From: Ralstonia pickettii
GTDB taxonomy: Bacteria > Pseudomonadota > Gammaproteobacteria > Burkholderiales > Burkholderiaceae
NCBI RefSeq assembly: GCF_000607165.1
Contig: NZ_JFZG01000009.1
Span: forward strand, 28,943-92,942
DNA: 64,000 bases
Direction of reading: 5' to 3'
Part shown: one piece after another, positions 34,496 through 43,485 of the stretch
Position numbering within the stretch: position 1 is the first letter of the stretch
Layout of the letters: each line of letters starts with the position of its first letter
Notes under the pieces: generated by a model
The model's input: only the letters and a program-made list of their open reading frames with translations
Databases searched by the model: none
Told to the model about the DNA's origin: nothing
Translations under genes and position numbers: made by a program

Positions 34496-36127
34496 TCAGC
34501 GCAAGCCGGTGATGCGCGCGTCTTTCGGGTAGGTGATCAGGTAGTCGGCCGAAAAGCGCGCGCTTTCGCCGGCCGGGATCGTCTGCTCCCATGCGATCAC
34601 GCCGCGGCGGCGTTCCCAGTTGCGCTTGGCGGGCTCCGGCGAGAAGGTGGAGCGCACCTTGATGTCGTCGGACTGGCTGACCGGCGTAGCTTCCAGGATC
34701 TGCACGTCGATCGCGTCACGGTGCCGGTTGCGCACCGTGTAGAGCGCCGCCAGCTGGCGCTCGTTGCGGTTGTCGAGCAGGCCCACGCTTCGCTGGAAGG
34801 TCTTCGGCGTTTCCACCACTACGTTCACGAGATCGTCACGGCCGAAGGGCAGCGTGACCTTCTGGTCCTCGCCAGCCGGATTCCACTGTGTGCTGCCAAC
34901 TACCGCGCCATCGCGGCGCAACTGCATGTTGCCTGCGGGCCAGATGCCCTCTGGGCGGTCCACCGTCGCAACGAGGTACGCAGTGGTATCCATGCGCGGG
35001 GTGCTGCGTGCCGCCAGTTTGGCGGGCAGCGTTTCGCTGGCCAGCGTGAGGGTGATCTTCTGCGCGTCGGATGGCAGTTCGGCTGCGCCCGGCACATCGA
35101 ACTCGGTGGCAAACGCGGTCTGGACGGCGTTCACTTCGAACAGCGGTTCGCCATCGGCCTCGCGTTGCTCATTGTTCCGGCTGAATCTGGCCTTAGGCGC
35201 TGGCGCCATCGCCGCTGCAGGTGCAGCGGGGTAGGGCATCGCCTGCGGCGGCGGTTGAATATCCAATTGCCACGCGTACGGTTCCGGCCCGCGCGGAGTG
35301 TTGCGCGGCTGGCCCGTTGACAGGCGCAGATGCACGCCGCGCCAGTCTTCGCCGGTGGATTGCGCAAGCGTGGCCTGCCGCTCGACAACGACATTCGAGC
35401 GCACAGAATCCACACTCGCCTGATACGCCGGACGCCAGCCTGCACGCGAGGTCTGATAGCTGACGCGCAACTCACCGCCGCGCGGTGCCGCCACCGCAAT
35501 GCGCACCGTGCGCAGCGTGCTGGATGCCGAGCCGTGTGTGCGTTGCAGCGCGTCGAGCTGCGCCTTCAATTCGGCATCGCGCTTCTTCAGTTGTTCCTGG
35601 CGGGTAAAGATGTCTTGCGCGTTGCGTGCCAGTGCGTCGGTCGCGCGGCCGAGCGTGGAAAAATCCGTGGCCGGTGCGCGGCCATCGCCGCCCGTGCGTT
35701 CGCTCACGGCTTTCAGATAGCTGGCTGACAGTGCATTCGCCTGGATCTGCACGCCAAGCGCGGCGCGCTGGTCTTCAAGCGTGCGGATTTGTGTGTCCAG
35801 TGCAGTTCTGGCGCAGCCGCTGCCTTCGCTGGGAATGCTCTCCACGCGCACATCGCCCACGCGGATGCTGCTGTCGCTTTCCACACGCAGGCTGTCTGCG
35901 TCGAATGTCATCGGCAGGCAGGTCAGTTCTACGGTGCGGGCGCCTGCGGCCACCGTGGCCGTGCGCACGACGGTGGCGCTATCCGGATACAACGTGACAT
36001 CTGTGATGCGCGAAGGCGTCGCTGCCTGCGCCGTGACAGCCGCGGCAGACGCAATCGCGCCAAGCGCCGCGCAGGCTGCGCGTTGTCGATGCTGGAATCG
36101 TGCCGCTGCAGCCGGTTTCGTCTTCAT
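34496..36127 (-). CDS. MuiA/DUF4139-family secreted protein
   Basis: A 543-residue protein with a signal peptide (ACAALGAIASAAAVTAQA, then ATPSRITDVTLYPDSATV). The N-terminal part is the DUF4140-like domain, followed by a coiled coil around residues 105-190 (LEDQRAALGVQIQANALSAS, RQEQLKKRDAELKAQLDAL). The C-terminal DUF4139 domain has WRPAYQASVDS, DWRGVHLRLSTGQP and ARFSADYLITYPKDARITGL. I chose ATG 36127 with GAGG over GTG 36136. Homologues are linked to mucoidy or envelope functions but have no defined reaction. It is convergent with the metal ATPase. Confidence 0.86.
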   Translation of the reverse strand: MKTKPAAAARFQHRQRAACAALGAIASAAAVTAQAATPSRITDVTLYPDSATVVRTATVAAGARTVELTCLPMTFDADSLRVESDSSIRVGDVRVESIPSEGSGCARTALDTQIRTLEDQRAALGVQIQANALSASYLKAVSERTGGDGRAPATDFSTLGRATDALARNAQDIFTRQEQLKKRDAELKAQLDALQRTHGSASSTLRTVRIAVAAPRGGELRVSYQTSRAGWRPAYQASVDSVRSNVVVERQATLAQSTGEDWRGVHLRLSTGQPRNTPRGPEPYAWQLDIQPPPQAMPYPAAPAAAMAPAPKARFSRNNEQREADGEPLFEVNAVQTAFATEFDVPGAAELPSDAQKITLTLASETLPAKLAARSTPRMDTTAYLVATVDRPEGIWPAGNMQLRRDGAVVGSTQWNPAGEDQKVTLPFGRDDLVNVVVETPKTFQRSVGLLDNRNERQLAALYTVRNRHRDAIDVQILEATPVSQSDDIKVRSTFSPEPAKRNWERRRGVIAWEQTIPAGESARFSADYLITYPKDARITGLR

Positions 36128-36227
36128 CCGCCTCACCCACGTGTCGTGAAATGCGGCGAGTATCGCACGTCAAAGCGCACGTCAAAGCGCACGTCAAAGT
36201 GATGTGCCCGGCATGGGAAAAGACAGC

Positions 36228-36704
36228 TCAGCGATGCACGCCGCGAATATGCCGGTGCGCGTGTTCGCCCTCGCCATGTTCGTGGCTGAGGCCGTGATGA
36301 TTGGCGGCGACGGGCTCTTCGTGCAGCGATTGCAGCACGCCGCACTCAGCCACCGATGCGGCCGTCGTGCAGCGTTGCCCGATCGCCTCGATCTGGCCTT
36401 TGAGATCGGTCAGCTCGGCGATGCGCGCTTCAACGTGACGCAGGTGTTCGTCCAGCAGGTTGTTGATCTCTTCGCACGAGGCCTGCGGATTGGCCTGCAA
36501 CTCGAGCAAGCGGCGGATTTCCGTGTGTGCCATGTCGAGCGACCGACACTTCGCAATGAAGGCCAGCAGCTCGACATGCTCGGGCGTGTAGACGCGGTAA
36601 TTGTTGGCGGCGCGCGCCGGCGGGGGCAGCAGGCCCTGGGCTTCGTAGAAGCGGATGGTCTCGATGCTGATGCCCGTGCGCTGGGCGAGTTCGCCAATTT
36701 TCAT
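36228..36704 (-). CDS. cadR: Cd(II)/Pb(II)-responsive MerR-family regulator
   Basis: A 158-residue MerR-type activator. The helix-turn-helix is MKIGELAQRTGISIETIRFY, and Cys77 (QASCEEI), Cys112 (QRCTT) and Cys121 (AECGVL) provide the thiolate metal site of CadR/PbrR proteins. The C-terminal tail is His-rich (HHGLSHEHGEGEHAHRHIRG), as in CadR of Pseudomonas, where it forms an extra metal site. It probably activates the ATPase promoter at 32014-32044. It is co-directional with the cysteine-rich gene 17 bp upstream. Confidence 0.93.
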   Translation of the reverse strand: MKIGELAQRTGISIETIRFYEAQGLLPPPARAANNYRVYTPEHVELLAFIAKCRSLDMAHTEIRRLLELQANPQASCEEINNLLDEHLRHVEARIAELTDLKGQIEAIGQRCTTAASVAECGVLQSLHEEPVAANHHGLSHEHGEGEHAHRHIRGVHR

Positions 36705-36721
36705 ACGCGTTGAAAAAAGAA

Positions 36722-37108
36722 TCAGAAAACAGTCGGCTCGGCAGTGACCGCTTCAACGCCCGCGACTTTCAGGCAGGCGTCCAGGCAGGCGCGGCAGGCA
36801 GTTGCACAGGCGCTGCAATGGCCTTGGCCGTGATGATCGCATTCTTCCGCGCATTGAGAGCAGATCTCGGCGCAGTCTTCCAGCAGCAGCTCTGCGAATT
36901 CACTGTTGCGCTCAAGGAATTTGCGCGTGAGGGCGCAGTATTCCGCGCAATCCGTGCACAAGCTGATGCAGCGGGCCATGGCTTCGGCGTGGCCATTCTT
37001 GCTGCATTCCGTCGCGCAATGAGTGCAAGCGGCCTCGCATGCCTGCAGCGCCTGGATCACACTGGCAAAACGCTTGGCATTCTCTTTCGCGGTCGGACGA
37101 GTGGTCAT
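36722..37108 (-). CDS. Four-helix-bundle Cys-rich metal-binding protein (Csp/DUF326-like)
   Basis: A 128-residue protein without a signal peptide. Cys residues recur at helix-like spacing: ACEAACTHCATECSKNG, CISLCTDCAEYCA, EDCAEICSQCAEECDHHGQG, and HCSACATACRACLDACLK. This is the pattern of cytosolic copper-storage proteins (Csp3/YhjQ-like), in which Cys residues line a four-helix bundle. It heads a likely operon with cadR. The unusual pairing with a Cd/Pb regulator raises the possibility that it buffers Cd, Pb or Zn rather than Cu. Confidence 0.88.
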   Translation of the reverse strand: MTTRPTAKENAKRFASVIQALQACEAACTHCATECSKNGHAEAMARCISLCTDCAEYCALTRKFLERNSEFAELLLEDCAEICSQCAEECDHHGQGHCSACATACRACLDACLKVAGVEAVTAEPTVF

Positions 37109-37235
37109 GTCGGTTCTCCTGTGGCAGTGGATGTGCACGCTGGCGCGCTTGGGAAGGGATGAGCCCGGGCAGGGCCCGAGACCCATCTCTCCAATTTAGC
37201 AACTCGCGCTCCACAGCGTGAGCCCGACTTGTGCG

Positions 37236-38948
37236 TTACACCGCTTGCGCCTCGCTTTTGCCGCTGCGCAGCATGCCGTTACCGGCCCGTGCGATCAGGC
37301 GATTGACGCCGCCCACCACGGCGCGAATCGATGCCGTTGTCAGGTTGGCATCCACGCCCACGCCGAATACGCTGCCCGCCACGCCCGGCGCGGCCATTTC
37401 TGCAAATGCGATGGCATCGGCATTGGCACCCTGGCCCAGCGCGCGTTCCTCGTAATGGTGGATCGACACGGGGGCCGCCAGCACGTGCGACAGCGCATGC
37501 ACCAGCGCGTCCAGCGGCCCGTTGCCGGTGCCTTCGCAGATGTGCTCGTGGTCGTCAATGTTGACCACCAGACGGATGTGCTGGCTGCCGTCATCGCGCT
37601 CGGTCAGGCGGTGCGATACGTAGCCGATCGCGCCGTCGCCGCGCAGATAGGTCTGCTGGAACAGCGCCCAGATGTCGGCGCCCGTGGCTTCGCGGCCGCT
37701 CTCATCGGTCAGCTGTTGCACGGTGCTGCTGAATTCCACCTGCAGTCGGCGCGGCATGGCAACGCCATAGCCGGATTCCAGCAGATACGCGATGCCGCCC
37801 TTACCCGACTGGCTGTTCACGCGAATGATCGAGTCATACGTGCGGCCCACGTCGGCCGGGTCGATGGGCAGGTAGGGCATTTCCCACAGTGCATCGGGCT
37901 TCTGCACCGCAAAACCCTTCTTGATTGCGTCCTGGTGCGAGCCCGAGAACGCCGTGAATACCAAGTCGCCCACGTACGGATGACGCGGATGCACCGGCAG
38001 TTGCGTGCACTCTTCGCAGGTACGTGCCACGTCATTGATGTGCGAGAAATCCAGCTCCGGATCCACGCCCTGCGAGTACAGGTTCAACGCAAGCGTGACG
38101 AGATCCACGTTGCCGGTGCGCTCGCCATTGCCGAACAGGCAACCTTCCACGCGGTCGGCACCGGCCATCACGGCCAGTTCAGCCGCTGCCACGGCCGTAC
38201 CGCGGTCATTGTGCGGATGCACGGAGAGGATGATTGAATCGCGACGCGCCAGGTTGCGGTGCATCCATTCGATCTGGTCGGCGTAGATGTTTGGCGTAGC
38301 CATCTCCACCGTGGCCGGCAGGTTGAAGATGATCTTGTGCTCGGGCGTCGGCTCCCATACTTCGGTTACCGCGTTGCAAACCTCCAGCGCGAAATCCAGT
38401 TCGGTGCCGCTGAACACTTCCGGGCTGTATTGGTACGTCCACTGCGTCTCGGGCATCGTTTCCGCAATCTCGCGGATCAGCTTGGCGCTTTGCACGGCAA
38501 TGCGCTTGACGCCCTCGCGGTCAGTGTTGAACACCGTGCGGCGAAACACCGGCGCGGTTGCGTTGTAGACGTGGATGATGGCGCGCTTGGCGCCGCGCAG
38601 CGATTCCATCGTGCGGCGGATGAGGTCTTCGCGCGCCTGCGTGAGCACTTCGATGGCAACGCCGTCGGGGATGTGTCCACCCTCGATCAGCTCGCGCACA
38701 AAATCAAAATCGGTTTGGGAGGCGGCGGGGAAAGCGGCTTCGATTTCCTTGAAGCCGATCTGCACGAGCATCTTGAACATGCGCATCTTGCGCTCGGCGT
38801 TCATTGGCTCAAACAGGGCCTGGTTGCCATCGCGCAAATCCGTGCTCATCCAGATTGGTGCACGGGTGATGGTCTTGTTGGGCCAGGTGCGATCGGCGAG
38901 GGCGATGGCGGGGAAGGGGCGGTATTTGGTGTTGGGGTTCTTCAACAT
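37236..38948 (-). CDS. leuA: 2-isopropylmalate synthase
   Basis: A 570-residue long-form LeuA, the first committed enzyme of leucine synthesis (2-oxoisovalerate plus acetyl-CoA). The catalytic TIM-barrel has [16 protein letters not shown] (metal-binding Asp, RDGNQ), [12 protein letters not shown], and [15 protein letters not shown], plus [17 protein letters not shown]. The C-terminal allosteric domain senses leucine. It is alone on its strand with a long leader region containing leucine codons, hairpins and a promoter, so it is probably controlled by attenuation. Confidence 0.97.
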   Translation of the reverse strand: MLKNPNTKYRPFPAIALADRTWPNKTITRAPIWMSTDLRDGNQALFEPMNAERKMRMFKMLVQIGFKEIEAAFPAASQTDFDFVRELIEGGHIPDGVAIEVLTQAREDLIRRTMESLRGAKRAIIHVYNATAPVFRRTVFNTDREGVKRIAVQSAKLIREIAETMPETQWTYQYSPEVFSGTELDFALEVCNAVTEVWEPTPEHKIIFNLPATVEMATPNIYADQIEWMHRNLARRDSIILSVHPHNDRGTAVAAAELAVMAGADRVEGCLFGNGERTGNVDLVTLALNLYSQGVDPELDFSHINDVARTCEECTQLPVHPRHPYVGDLVFTAFSGSHQDAIKKGFAVQKPDALWEMPYLPIDPADVGRTYDSIIRVNSQSGKGGIAYLLESGYGVAMPRRLQVEFSSTVQQLTDESGREATGADIWALFQQTYLRGDGAIGYVSHRLTERDDGSQHIRLVVNIDDHEHICEGTGNGPLDALVHALSHVLAAPVSIHHYEERALGQGANADAIAFAEMAAPGVAGSVFGVGVDANLTTASIRAVVGGVNRLIARAGNGMLRSGKSEAQAV

Positions 38949-39118
38949 GGTCTGTGCGTCCTAGGAGATCGAGATCGGTTTCGTACAACGGGGACGGTCG
39001 CGCGGGCAGCGTCCAGGGTGGCCGGAATCGGGTTTGGGATGTGGCGGCCAGACAGCCACGGGCGCGTGGTCTGGCAACCGATCGGTAGTCGTAGCGAAAG
39101 CGGGATCGAGGCAGGCAT
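38942..39118 (-). CDS. Possible small ORF overlapping the leuA start
   Basis: A 58-codon frame starts at an ATG preceded by GGAG. It encodes a Pro/Arg-rich peptide ([15 protein letters not shown]...), and its stop codon overlaps the first codons of leuA (the ATG is 38948-38946, the stop TGA 38944-38942). The leuA start has only a distant AGGA. Translational coupling is plausible, but the peptide has no recognised domain and may be spurious. Confidence 0.3.
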   Translation of the reverse strand: MPASIPLSLRLPIGCQTTRPWLSGRHIPNPIPATLDAARATVPVVRNRSRSPRTHRPC

Positions 39119-39240
39119 GAGAGGCTCCAACGATTCGGCGCACAGACTGCGCCACACACAAGGTCCGTCGCCGGTTACGGCACGGACCGGTCAAATACCG
39201 GAACGAGGGGGAAGAGAGATCTACGCGCTTACACGCGTAG
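39048..39240 (-). promoter_or_regulatory. leuA attenuator region: three RNA hairpins
   Basis: In order of transcription: a perfect 7-bp stem at 39221-39240 (CTACGCG and CGCGTAG, loop TGTAAG), which covers the end of the leader peptide including its last Leu codon; a strong hairpin at 39162-39188 (GGTCCGT arms with inner GCCG/CGGC), followed by TTGTGTGTG, a weak U-tract; and a third hairpin at 39048-39074 (CCAGAC...GTCTGG). Stem 1 overlapping the control codons is the classical attenuation arrangement. Which stem terminates is not certain. Confidence 0.6.
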
Positions 39241-39321
39241 TAGAGAAGCGGATAGCAGACCGCGCACGCACGAGAGGGTGCGGGCAGGAGCGGTTGGGAG
39301 GGTGGTCTGCTGGAAGTGCAT
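39229..39321 (-). CDS. Leucine leader peptide (leuL-type)
   Basis: A 30-residue leader peptide upstream of leuA, starting MHFQQTTLP and ending GLLSASLLRV. Six of its residues are Leu, with two adjacent pairs (CTG CTA and CTA CTA) close to the end; CTA is a rare codon in this GC-rich genome. Stalling at these codons when leucyl-tRNA is low would free the downstream RNA to fold differently. No Shine-Dalgarno is evident, and the predicted start point of transcription is at or near the ATG. Confidence 0.75.
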   Translation of the reverse strand: MHFQQTTLPTAPARTLSCVRGLLSASLLRV

Positions 39322-39327
39322 GCGACG

Positions 39328-39357
39328 ATACTGATGGGGAAGGCGGGGTGTTGTCAA
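39328..39357 (-). promoter_or_regulatory. leuL/leuA promoter
   Basis: On the minus strand, TTGACA (39357-39352) and CAGTAT (39333-39328) are spaced by 18 bases. Transcription from it would begin around 39321, the first base of the leader peptide ATG. Confidence 0.6.
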
Positions 39358-39574
39358 GCTGGCTGGGCGGGTTCTGGACGGTTTTTTGGGGCAGATGAAA
39401 CGCCGGGTCCAGTGCCGACGAAAACGTGTGCCACCCGCTAGGAACCATGTGACGTGGGCGCCAGCAGAACCCATCCGAACCTGCTTTAATACACCCCGTC
39501 CATGCCGCCAGCCCGCTATATCAAAGGGGCTATAACGGCAAGACTCCCTCACGCCCCACAAGGAGAAACCCCCA

Positions 39575-40033
39575 ATGGTCACGTTGAACATCAACGGCAA
39601 ACCAGTGGAAGTTGATGCTGATCCGTCGACGCCGCTGCTCTGGGCGCTGCGCGACAACCTCGGTCTGACTGGCACGAAGTTCGGTTGCGGTGTTGCCTCG
39701 TGCGGCGCCTGCACGGTGCACCTGAACGGCCAGCCCACGCGCAGTTGCGTGCTGCCGATCTCTGCGGTGGCTGGCCAGCAGATCACCACGTCTGAACACA
39801 TCGCCGATGACAAGGTCGGCAAGGCCGTGCTCGATGCGTGGGTCAAGCACGATGTGGCGCAATGCGGCTACTGCCAGAGCGGCCAGATGATGAGCGCGGT
39901 GGGTTTGCTGCGCACCAAGAAGAAGCCGACCGACGCCGATATCGATAGCGCGATGGCCGGTAACCTGTGCCGCTGCGCGACGTACCAACGCATTCGCGCG
40001 GCCATTCACGATGCAGCGAAATCGCTGGCCTGA
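39575..40033 (+). CDS. iorA: [2Fe-2S] small subunit of a molybdenum hydroxylase (isoquinoline 1-oxidoreductase-like alpha subunit)
   Basis: A 152-residue subunit with two iron-sulphur sites. The plant-type cluster is GCGVASCGACTVHLNG with a later Cys in PTRSC. The helical-bundle cluster is AQCGYCQSGQMM and GNLCRCATYQRIRAAI. Such subunits pass electrons from the molybdenum site to an acceptor. A GGAG site precedes the ATG. Its partner begins 20 bp downstream. The name is by family resemblance and the substrate is unknown. Confidence 0.88.
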   Translation: MVTLNINGKPVEVDADPSTPLLWALRDNLGLTGTKFGCGVASCGACTVHLNGQPTRSCVLPISAVAGQQITTSEHIADDKVGKAVLDAWVKHDVAQCGYCQSGQMMSAVGLLRTKKKPTDADIDSAMAGNLCRCATYQRIRAAIHDAAKSLA

Positions 40034-40053
40034 GCCCCACCGGAGAATTCACG

Positions 40054-42297
40054 ATGCGTATTCGAAATCTTGAAGCGCTGGCCGGTGGCGGCGCGCAACA
40101 TCAACCGGCGTCTGCGGATGCTGGTTCGGCAACGTTTGATCGCCGCAGCTTTCTGAAACTCACGACGCTGGCCGGCAGCGGCCTGGCGCTGGGTGTGGCT
40201 CCGATGCTGGCCGGCGCGCAGGACGCCAAGGCCAAGCCGCCTTCACCGCCGCAGGCGTTCATCATCATCGCGCCGGATAACACAGTCACCGTGGCGGTCA
40301 ACCGGCTTGAGTTCGGTCAGGGCGTGCACACGGCATTGCCGATGGCGCTGGCCGAAGAGCTCGACGTGGACTGGCGCAACGTGCGCGGCATGCTGGCGCC
40401 TGCAGCCGACGCGTACAAGGACCCGGGCTTCGGTATTCAGATGACGGGCGGTTCGACCGCGCTGAACCACTCGTTCCAGCAATACCGCGAGTTGGGCGGC
40501 CGGGCACGTGCGATGTTGATCTCGGCGGCGGCGGAACGCTGGAAGGTTGATCCGTCGACATGCCGCACGGCCAATGGCGTGGTCACATCTGGCAGCCACC
40601 GCGCCACGTATGGCGAACTGGCCCAGGCGGCGATGGCGCTGCCCGTGCCCGCGCAGGTCACGCTGAAGAACCCGTCGCAGTTCCGCATTGTCGGCAAGCC
40701 GACGCCACGTCTGGATGCACGTGCGAAGCTCGACAGCTCGCTCAAATTTGGCCTCGACACGCGCCTGCCCAACATGAAGGTCGCCGTGTTGGCCCGCCCG
40801 CCGCGCTTTGGCGGCAAGGTGGCCAAGTACGACGTGGCTGCGGCCAAGTCGGTGAAGGGCGTGGTCGATGTGCTTCAGATCCCGACCGATCGGGGCGGCA
40901 CGGGCGTGGCCGTCATTGCTGACGGGTACTGGCCCGCCAAGCAGGGCCGTGACGCGCTGCAAGTCACGTGGGAAGACGCAGGCTCGACGGTGTCCACGCC
41001 CGCGCTGATGGCGGAGTACAAGAAGCTCGCCGGCCAACCCGGCACGGTGGCCAAGGCTGCCGACATGAGCGCAATCCAATCTGCCGCCACGCGCATCCAG
41101 GCCGATTACGAATTCCCGTACCTCGCGCACGCGCCGATGGAGCCGCTGAACTGCACGATCGATCTGCAGAAAGACGGTGGCAAGACCACGGGCGCGAAGG
41201 TGTGGGTCGGCTCGCAGTTCCAGACCATCGACCAGGGCGCAATCGCCAAGGTGCTCGGCGTATCGCCCGAGAAGATCGAGCTGAACACGATGATGGCGGG
41301 CGGCGGTTTTGGTCGGCGCGCGATCACCACGTCGGACTACGTAGTGGAAGCGGCCAACGTGGCGAAGGCCTATGCGGCGGCCGGGCACAACGGCCCCGTC
41401 AAGGTGATCTGGAGCCGCGAAGACGACATCCGCGGTGGCTACTACCGCCCGATGCATCTGCACCGCGTCAACGTGGGCGTGGACAACAGCGGCAAGGTCG
41501 TCGGCTGGGACCACGTGATCGTCGGTCAGTCGATCCTCAAGGGCACGCCGTTCGAGGCCTTCATGGTCAAGAACGGTGTGGATGAAACCATGGTCGAGGG
41601 CGTGGTCGAAAACGACTACGGCTTCCCGATGCAATTGACGGTGCATCACCCGGACGTGAACGTGCCGGTGCTGTGGTGGCGTTCCGTGGGCCACACGCAT
41701 ACGGCCTACGTGATGGAAACGATGGTCGACGAGGTTGCGCACGCGGCCAAGCAAGACCCCGTGGCCTTCCGCCTTGCGCGCTTTACCGGCAAAGAACACG
41801 AACGCCATCGTGCGGCGCTGCAACTCGCCGTCGACAAGTCCGGCTACGGCAAGCGCAAGCTGCCCAAGGGCCAGGCCTGGGGCGTGGCGGTGCATGCGTC
41901 GTTCGAATCGGTGGTGGCGTATGTGGTTGAGGTGTCGGTCGACCAGGGCAAGCCGCGCGTGCATCGCGTCACGGCCGGCGTGCATGCCAACCGCGTGGTC
42001 AACCCGATGGGCGCGGAAGCGCAGATCCAGGGTGCGTGCGTGTTCGGTCTGGCGATGATTCAACCCGGCTTTGCCATCGACATCGAGAACGGCGCCACCA
42101 AGAACAGCAACTTCACCGATTTCCCGCCCGTGCGCATGCCGGACGCGCCGCCGGTGAACGTGTTCTTCGTGCCGTCGGAAGACAACCCGACCGGTCTGGG
42201 CGAGCCCGGCACGCCGCCGATTGCACCGGCGGTAGCCAACGCGTTGTTCACCCTGACCGGCAAGCGTCAGCGCAAGCTGCCGTTCGACACGGTCTAG
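40054..42297 (+). CDS. iorB: Molybdopterin-binding large subunit of aldehyde/isoquinoline oxidoreductase (IorB-like)
   Basis: A 747-residue molybdenum hydroxylase large subunit. The N-terminus has a twin-arginine signal (FDRRSFLKLTTLAGSGLALG, RR at 30-31), so it should be exported folded with its cofactor and the small subunit. Family motifs include NRLEFGQGVHTALPMALAEE, YEFPYLAHAPMEPLNCT, MAGGGFGRRAITTSDYV, and the C-terminal GLGEPGTPPIAPAVANAL, where the Glu is the catalytic base. ATG 40054 has GGAG. It lacks the FAD subunit of xanthine dehydrogenases and so probably reduces a cytochrome. Confidence 0.88.
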   Translation: MRIRNLEALAGGGAQHQPASADAGSATFDRRSFLKLTTLAGSGLALGVAPMLAGAQDAKAKPPSPPQAFIIIAPDNTVTVAVNRLEFGQGVHTALPMALAEELDVDWRNVRGMLAPAADAYKDPGFGIQMTGGSTALNHSFQQYRELGGRARAMLISAAAERWKVDPSTCRTANGVVTSGSHRATYGELAQAAMALPVPAQVTLKNPSQFRIVGKPTPRLDARAKLDSSLKFGLDTRLPNMKVAVLARPPRFGGKVAKYDVAAAKSVKGVVDVLQIPTDRGGTGVAVIADGYWPAKQGRDALQVTWEDAGSTVSTPALMAEYKKLAGQPGTVAKAADMSAIQSAATRIQADYEFPYLAHAPMEPLNCTIDLQKDGGKTTGAKVWVGSQFQTIDQGAIAKVLGVSPEKIELNTMMAGGGFGRRAITTSDYVVEAANVAKAYAAAGHNGPVKVIWSREDDIRGGYYRPMHLHRVNVGVDNSGKVVGWDHVIVGQSILKGTPFEAFMVKNGVDETMVEGVVENDYGFPMQLTVHHPDVNVPVLWWRSVGHTHTAYVMETMVDEVAHAAKQDPVAFRLARFTGKEHERHRAALQLAVDKSGYGKRKLPKGQAWGVAVHASFESVVAYVVEVSVDQGKPRVHRVTAGVHANRVVNPMGAEAQIQGACVFGLAMIQPGFAIDIENGATKNSNFTDFPPVRMPDAPPVNVFFVPSEDNPTGLGEPGTPPIAPAVANALFTLTGKRQRKLPFDTV

Positions 42298-42322
42298 TTG
42301 TCATCATCGCGTGATGTGATGG

Positions 42323-42360
42323 AAGCCGGCATGCAGTCATGTGTGCCGGCTTTCTTGTTC
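42323..42360 (+). terminator. Terminator of the molybdenum hydroxylase operon
   Basis: A perfect 9-bp stem, AAGCCGGCA paired with TGCCGGCTT, with a 12-base loop is followed by TCTTGTTCTT. It isolates iorAB from the ohr-like gene. Confidence 0.8.
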
Positions 42361-42439
42361 TTGCAGCCGTATCCGCTCAGTTTTGCGGACCGATTCTTGC
42401 GTCCGCGATTGCGTTGTTCACCCTCCGGAGGAGCATGTC

Positions 42440-42874
42440 ATGGCATTGAATATCCTGTACACCGCCCACGCCAAAGCCACAGGCGGCCGCAACGGCCACA
42501 CACAGACCGAAGATGGCCAGGTCTCGCACGACTTGTCGGTGCCCAAGGCCATGGGCGGCCCCGGCAAGCCCAACACCACCACGCCTGAAGACCTGTTTGC
42601 CGCCGGCTATGCCGCCTGCTTTGGCTCGGCGTGCGACTTCGTTGCGAAGAGCATGCTCAAGCTCAATCCGAGCAACATCGAGATCCACTGTGATGTGGGT
42701 ATCGGTACGCGGGAGGAAGGCGGTTTCGGTCTGAAGGTGGGCCTGATCGCACGGATCAGCGGTCTGTCGCAAGCCGATGCCGAGAAACTGGTGGCCCAGG
42801 CGCATCAGGTGTGCCCGTATTCGAACGCCACGCGTAACAACGTGGAAGTCACCCTCAAGACCGAGGTGGTCTGA
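42440..42874 (+). CDS. ohr: Organic hydroperoxide resistance protein, OsmC/Ohr family
   Basis: A 144-residue thiol peroxidase. The two redox Cys are in GYAACFGSACDFVAKS (peroxidatic) and AHQVCPYSNATRNN (resolving), as in Ohr, which detoxifies organic hydroperoxides. ATG 42440 has a strong GGAGGAG. No OhrR is nearby. Its stop codon overlaps the start of the MocA-like gene by one base (TGATG), so the two are translationally coupled. Confidence 0.9.
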   Translation: MALNILYTAHAKATGGRNGHTQTEDGQVSHDLSVPKAMGGPGKPNTTTPEDLFAAGYAACFGSACDFVAKSMLKLNPSNIEIHCDVGIGTREEGGFGLKVGLIARISGLSQADAEKLVAQAHQVCPYSNATRNNVEVTLKTEVV

Positions 42875-43470
42875 TGCAGCGGCGGCCTGTTGTTGGCGTG
42901 TTGCTGGCCGCAGGCCGCGGCAGCCGTTTTGATGCGGCGGGCGTGGCCAACAAGCTGCTTGCCCCGCTGCCCGACGGAACCCCCGTGGCGGTCCAGGCCG
43001 CGCGCCATCTGAAGCAGGCGTTGGGTGACGTGGTGGCAGTAGTGCCCGCCGCTGCTACGCATGGCGCGCAGGTCGATCAGTTGGCCGCGCTATTGGGCGA
43101 AGCAGGCTGCGAAGTCCTGCGCTGTGCCGATGCTGCTCGTGGCATGGGCGCCAGCCTGGCAGGCGGTGTGGCCGCGCGCCCGCAAGCCGGCGGGTGGATC
43201 ATCGCCCTGGCCGACATGCCGTGGATTGCACCCGAGACCATCACTCAAGTTGCCAACGCACTTGACTCGCACTCTTGTGTGGCGCCCTTTCACGCCGGGC
43301 AGCGGGGCCACCCCATCGGCTTCGGCGCCGACTTCTTCGCTGGCCTGACGTCGCTCGACGGCGACGAGGGCGCTCGGCGGCTGATCGATCCCGCCAAGCT
43401 CGTCCGCATTGACTCCGATGACGCGGGCATCCTGCGCGATGTCGACACGCCCGCCGATCTGGCTCCGTGA
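42874..43470 (+). CDS. Molybdenum cofactor cytidylyltransferase-like nucleotidyltransferase (MocA family)
   Basis: A 198-residue NTP transferase. The N-terminus GVLLAAGRGSRFDAAGVANK is the nucleotide-binding signature, with WIIALADMPWIAPETI for the metal site and GHPIGFGADFFAGL near the end. Enzymes of this type attach CMP to molybdopterin for molybdenum hydroxylases, which fits the neighbouring iorAB genes. The coupling to ohr is unexpected. Confidence 0.87.
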   Translation: MQRRPVVGVLLAAGRGSRFDAAGVANKLLAPLPDGTPVAVQAARHLKQALGDVVAVVPAAATHGAQVDQLAALLGEAGCEVLRCADAARGMGASLAGGVAARPQAGGWIIALADMPWIAPETITQVANALDSHSCVAPFHAGQRGHPIGFGADFFAGLTSLDGDEGARRLIDPAKLVRIDSDDAGILRDVDTPADLAP

Positions 43471-43485
43471 TCGAATGGGGTTGAC

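Noticed and set aside
39229..39846. Minus-strand frame of 205 codons extending upstream of the leader peptide and opposite iorA
   Set aside because: Only its last 30 codons, starting at the ATG 39321, make sense as a leader peptide; the upstream part is antisense to the iron-sulphur subunit.
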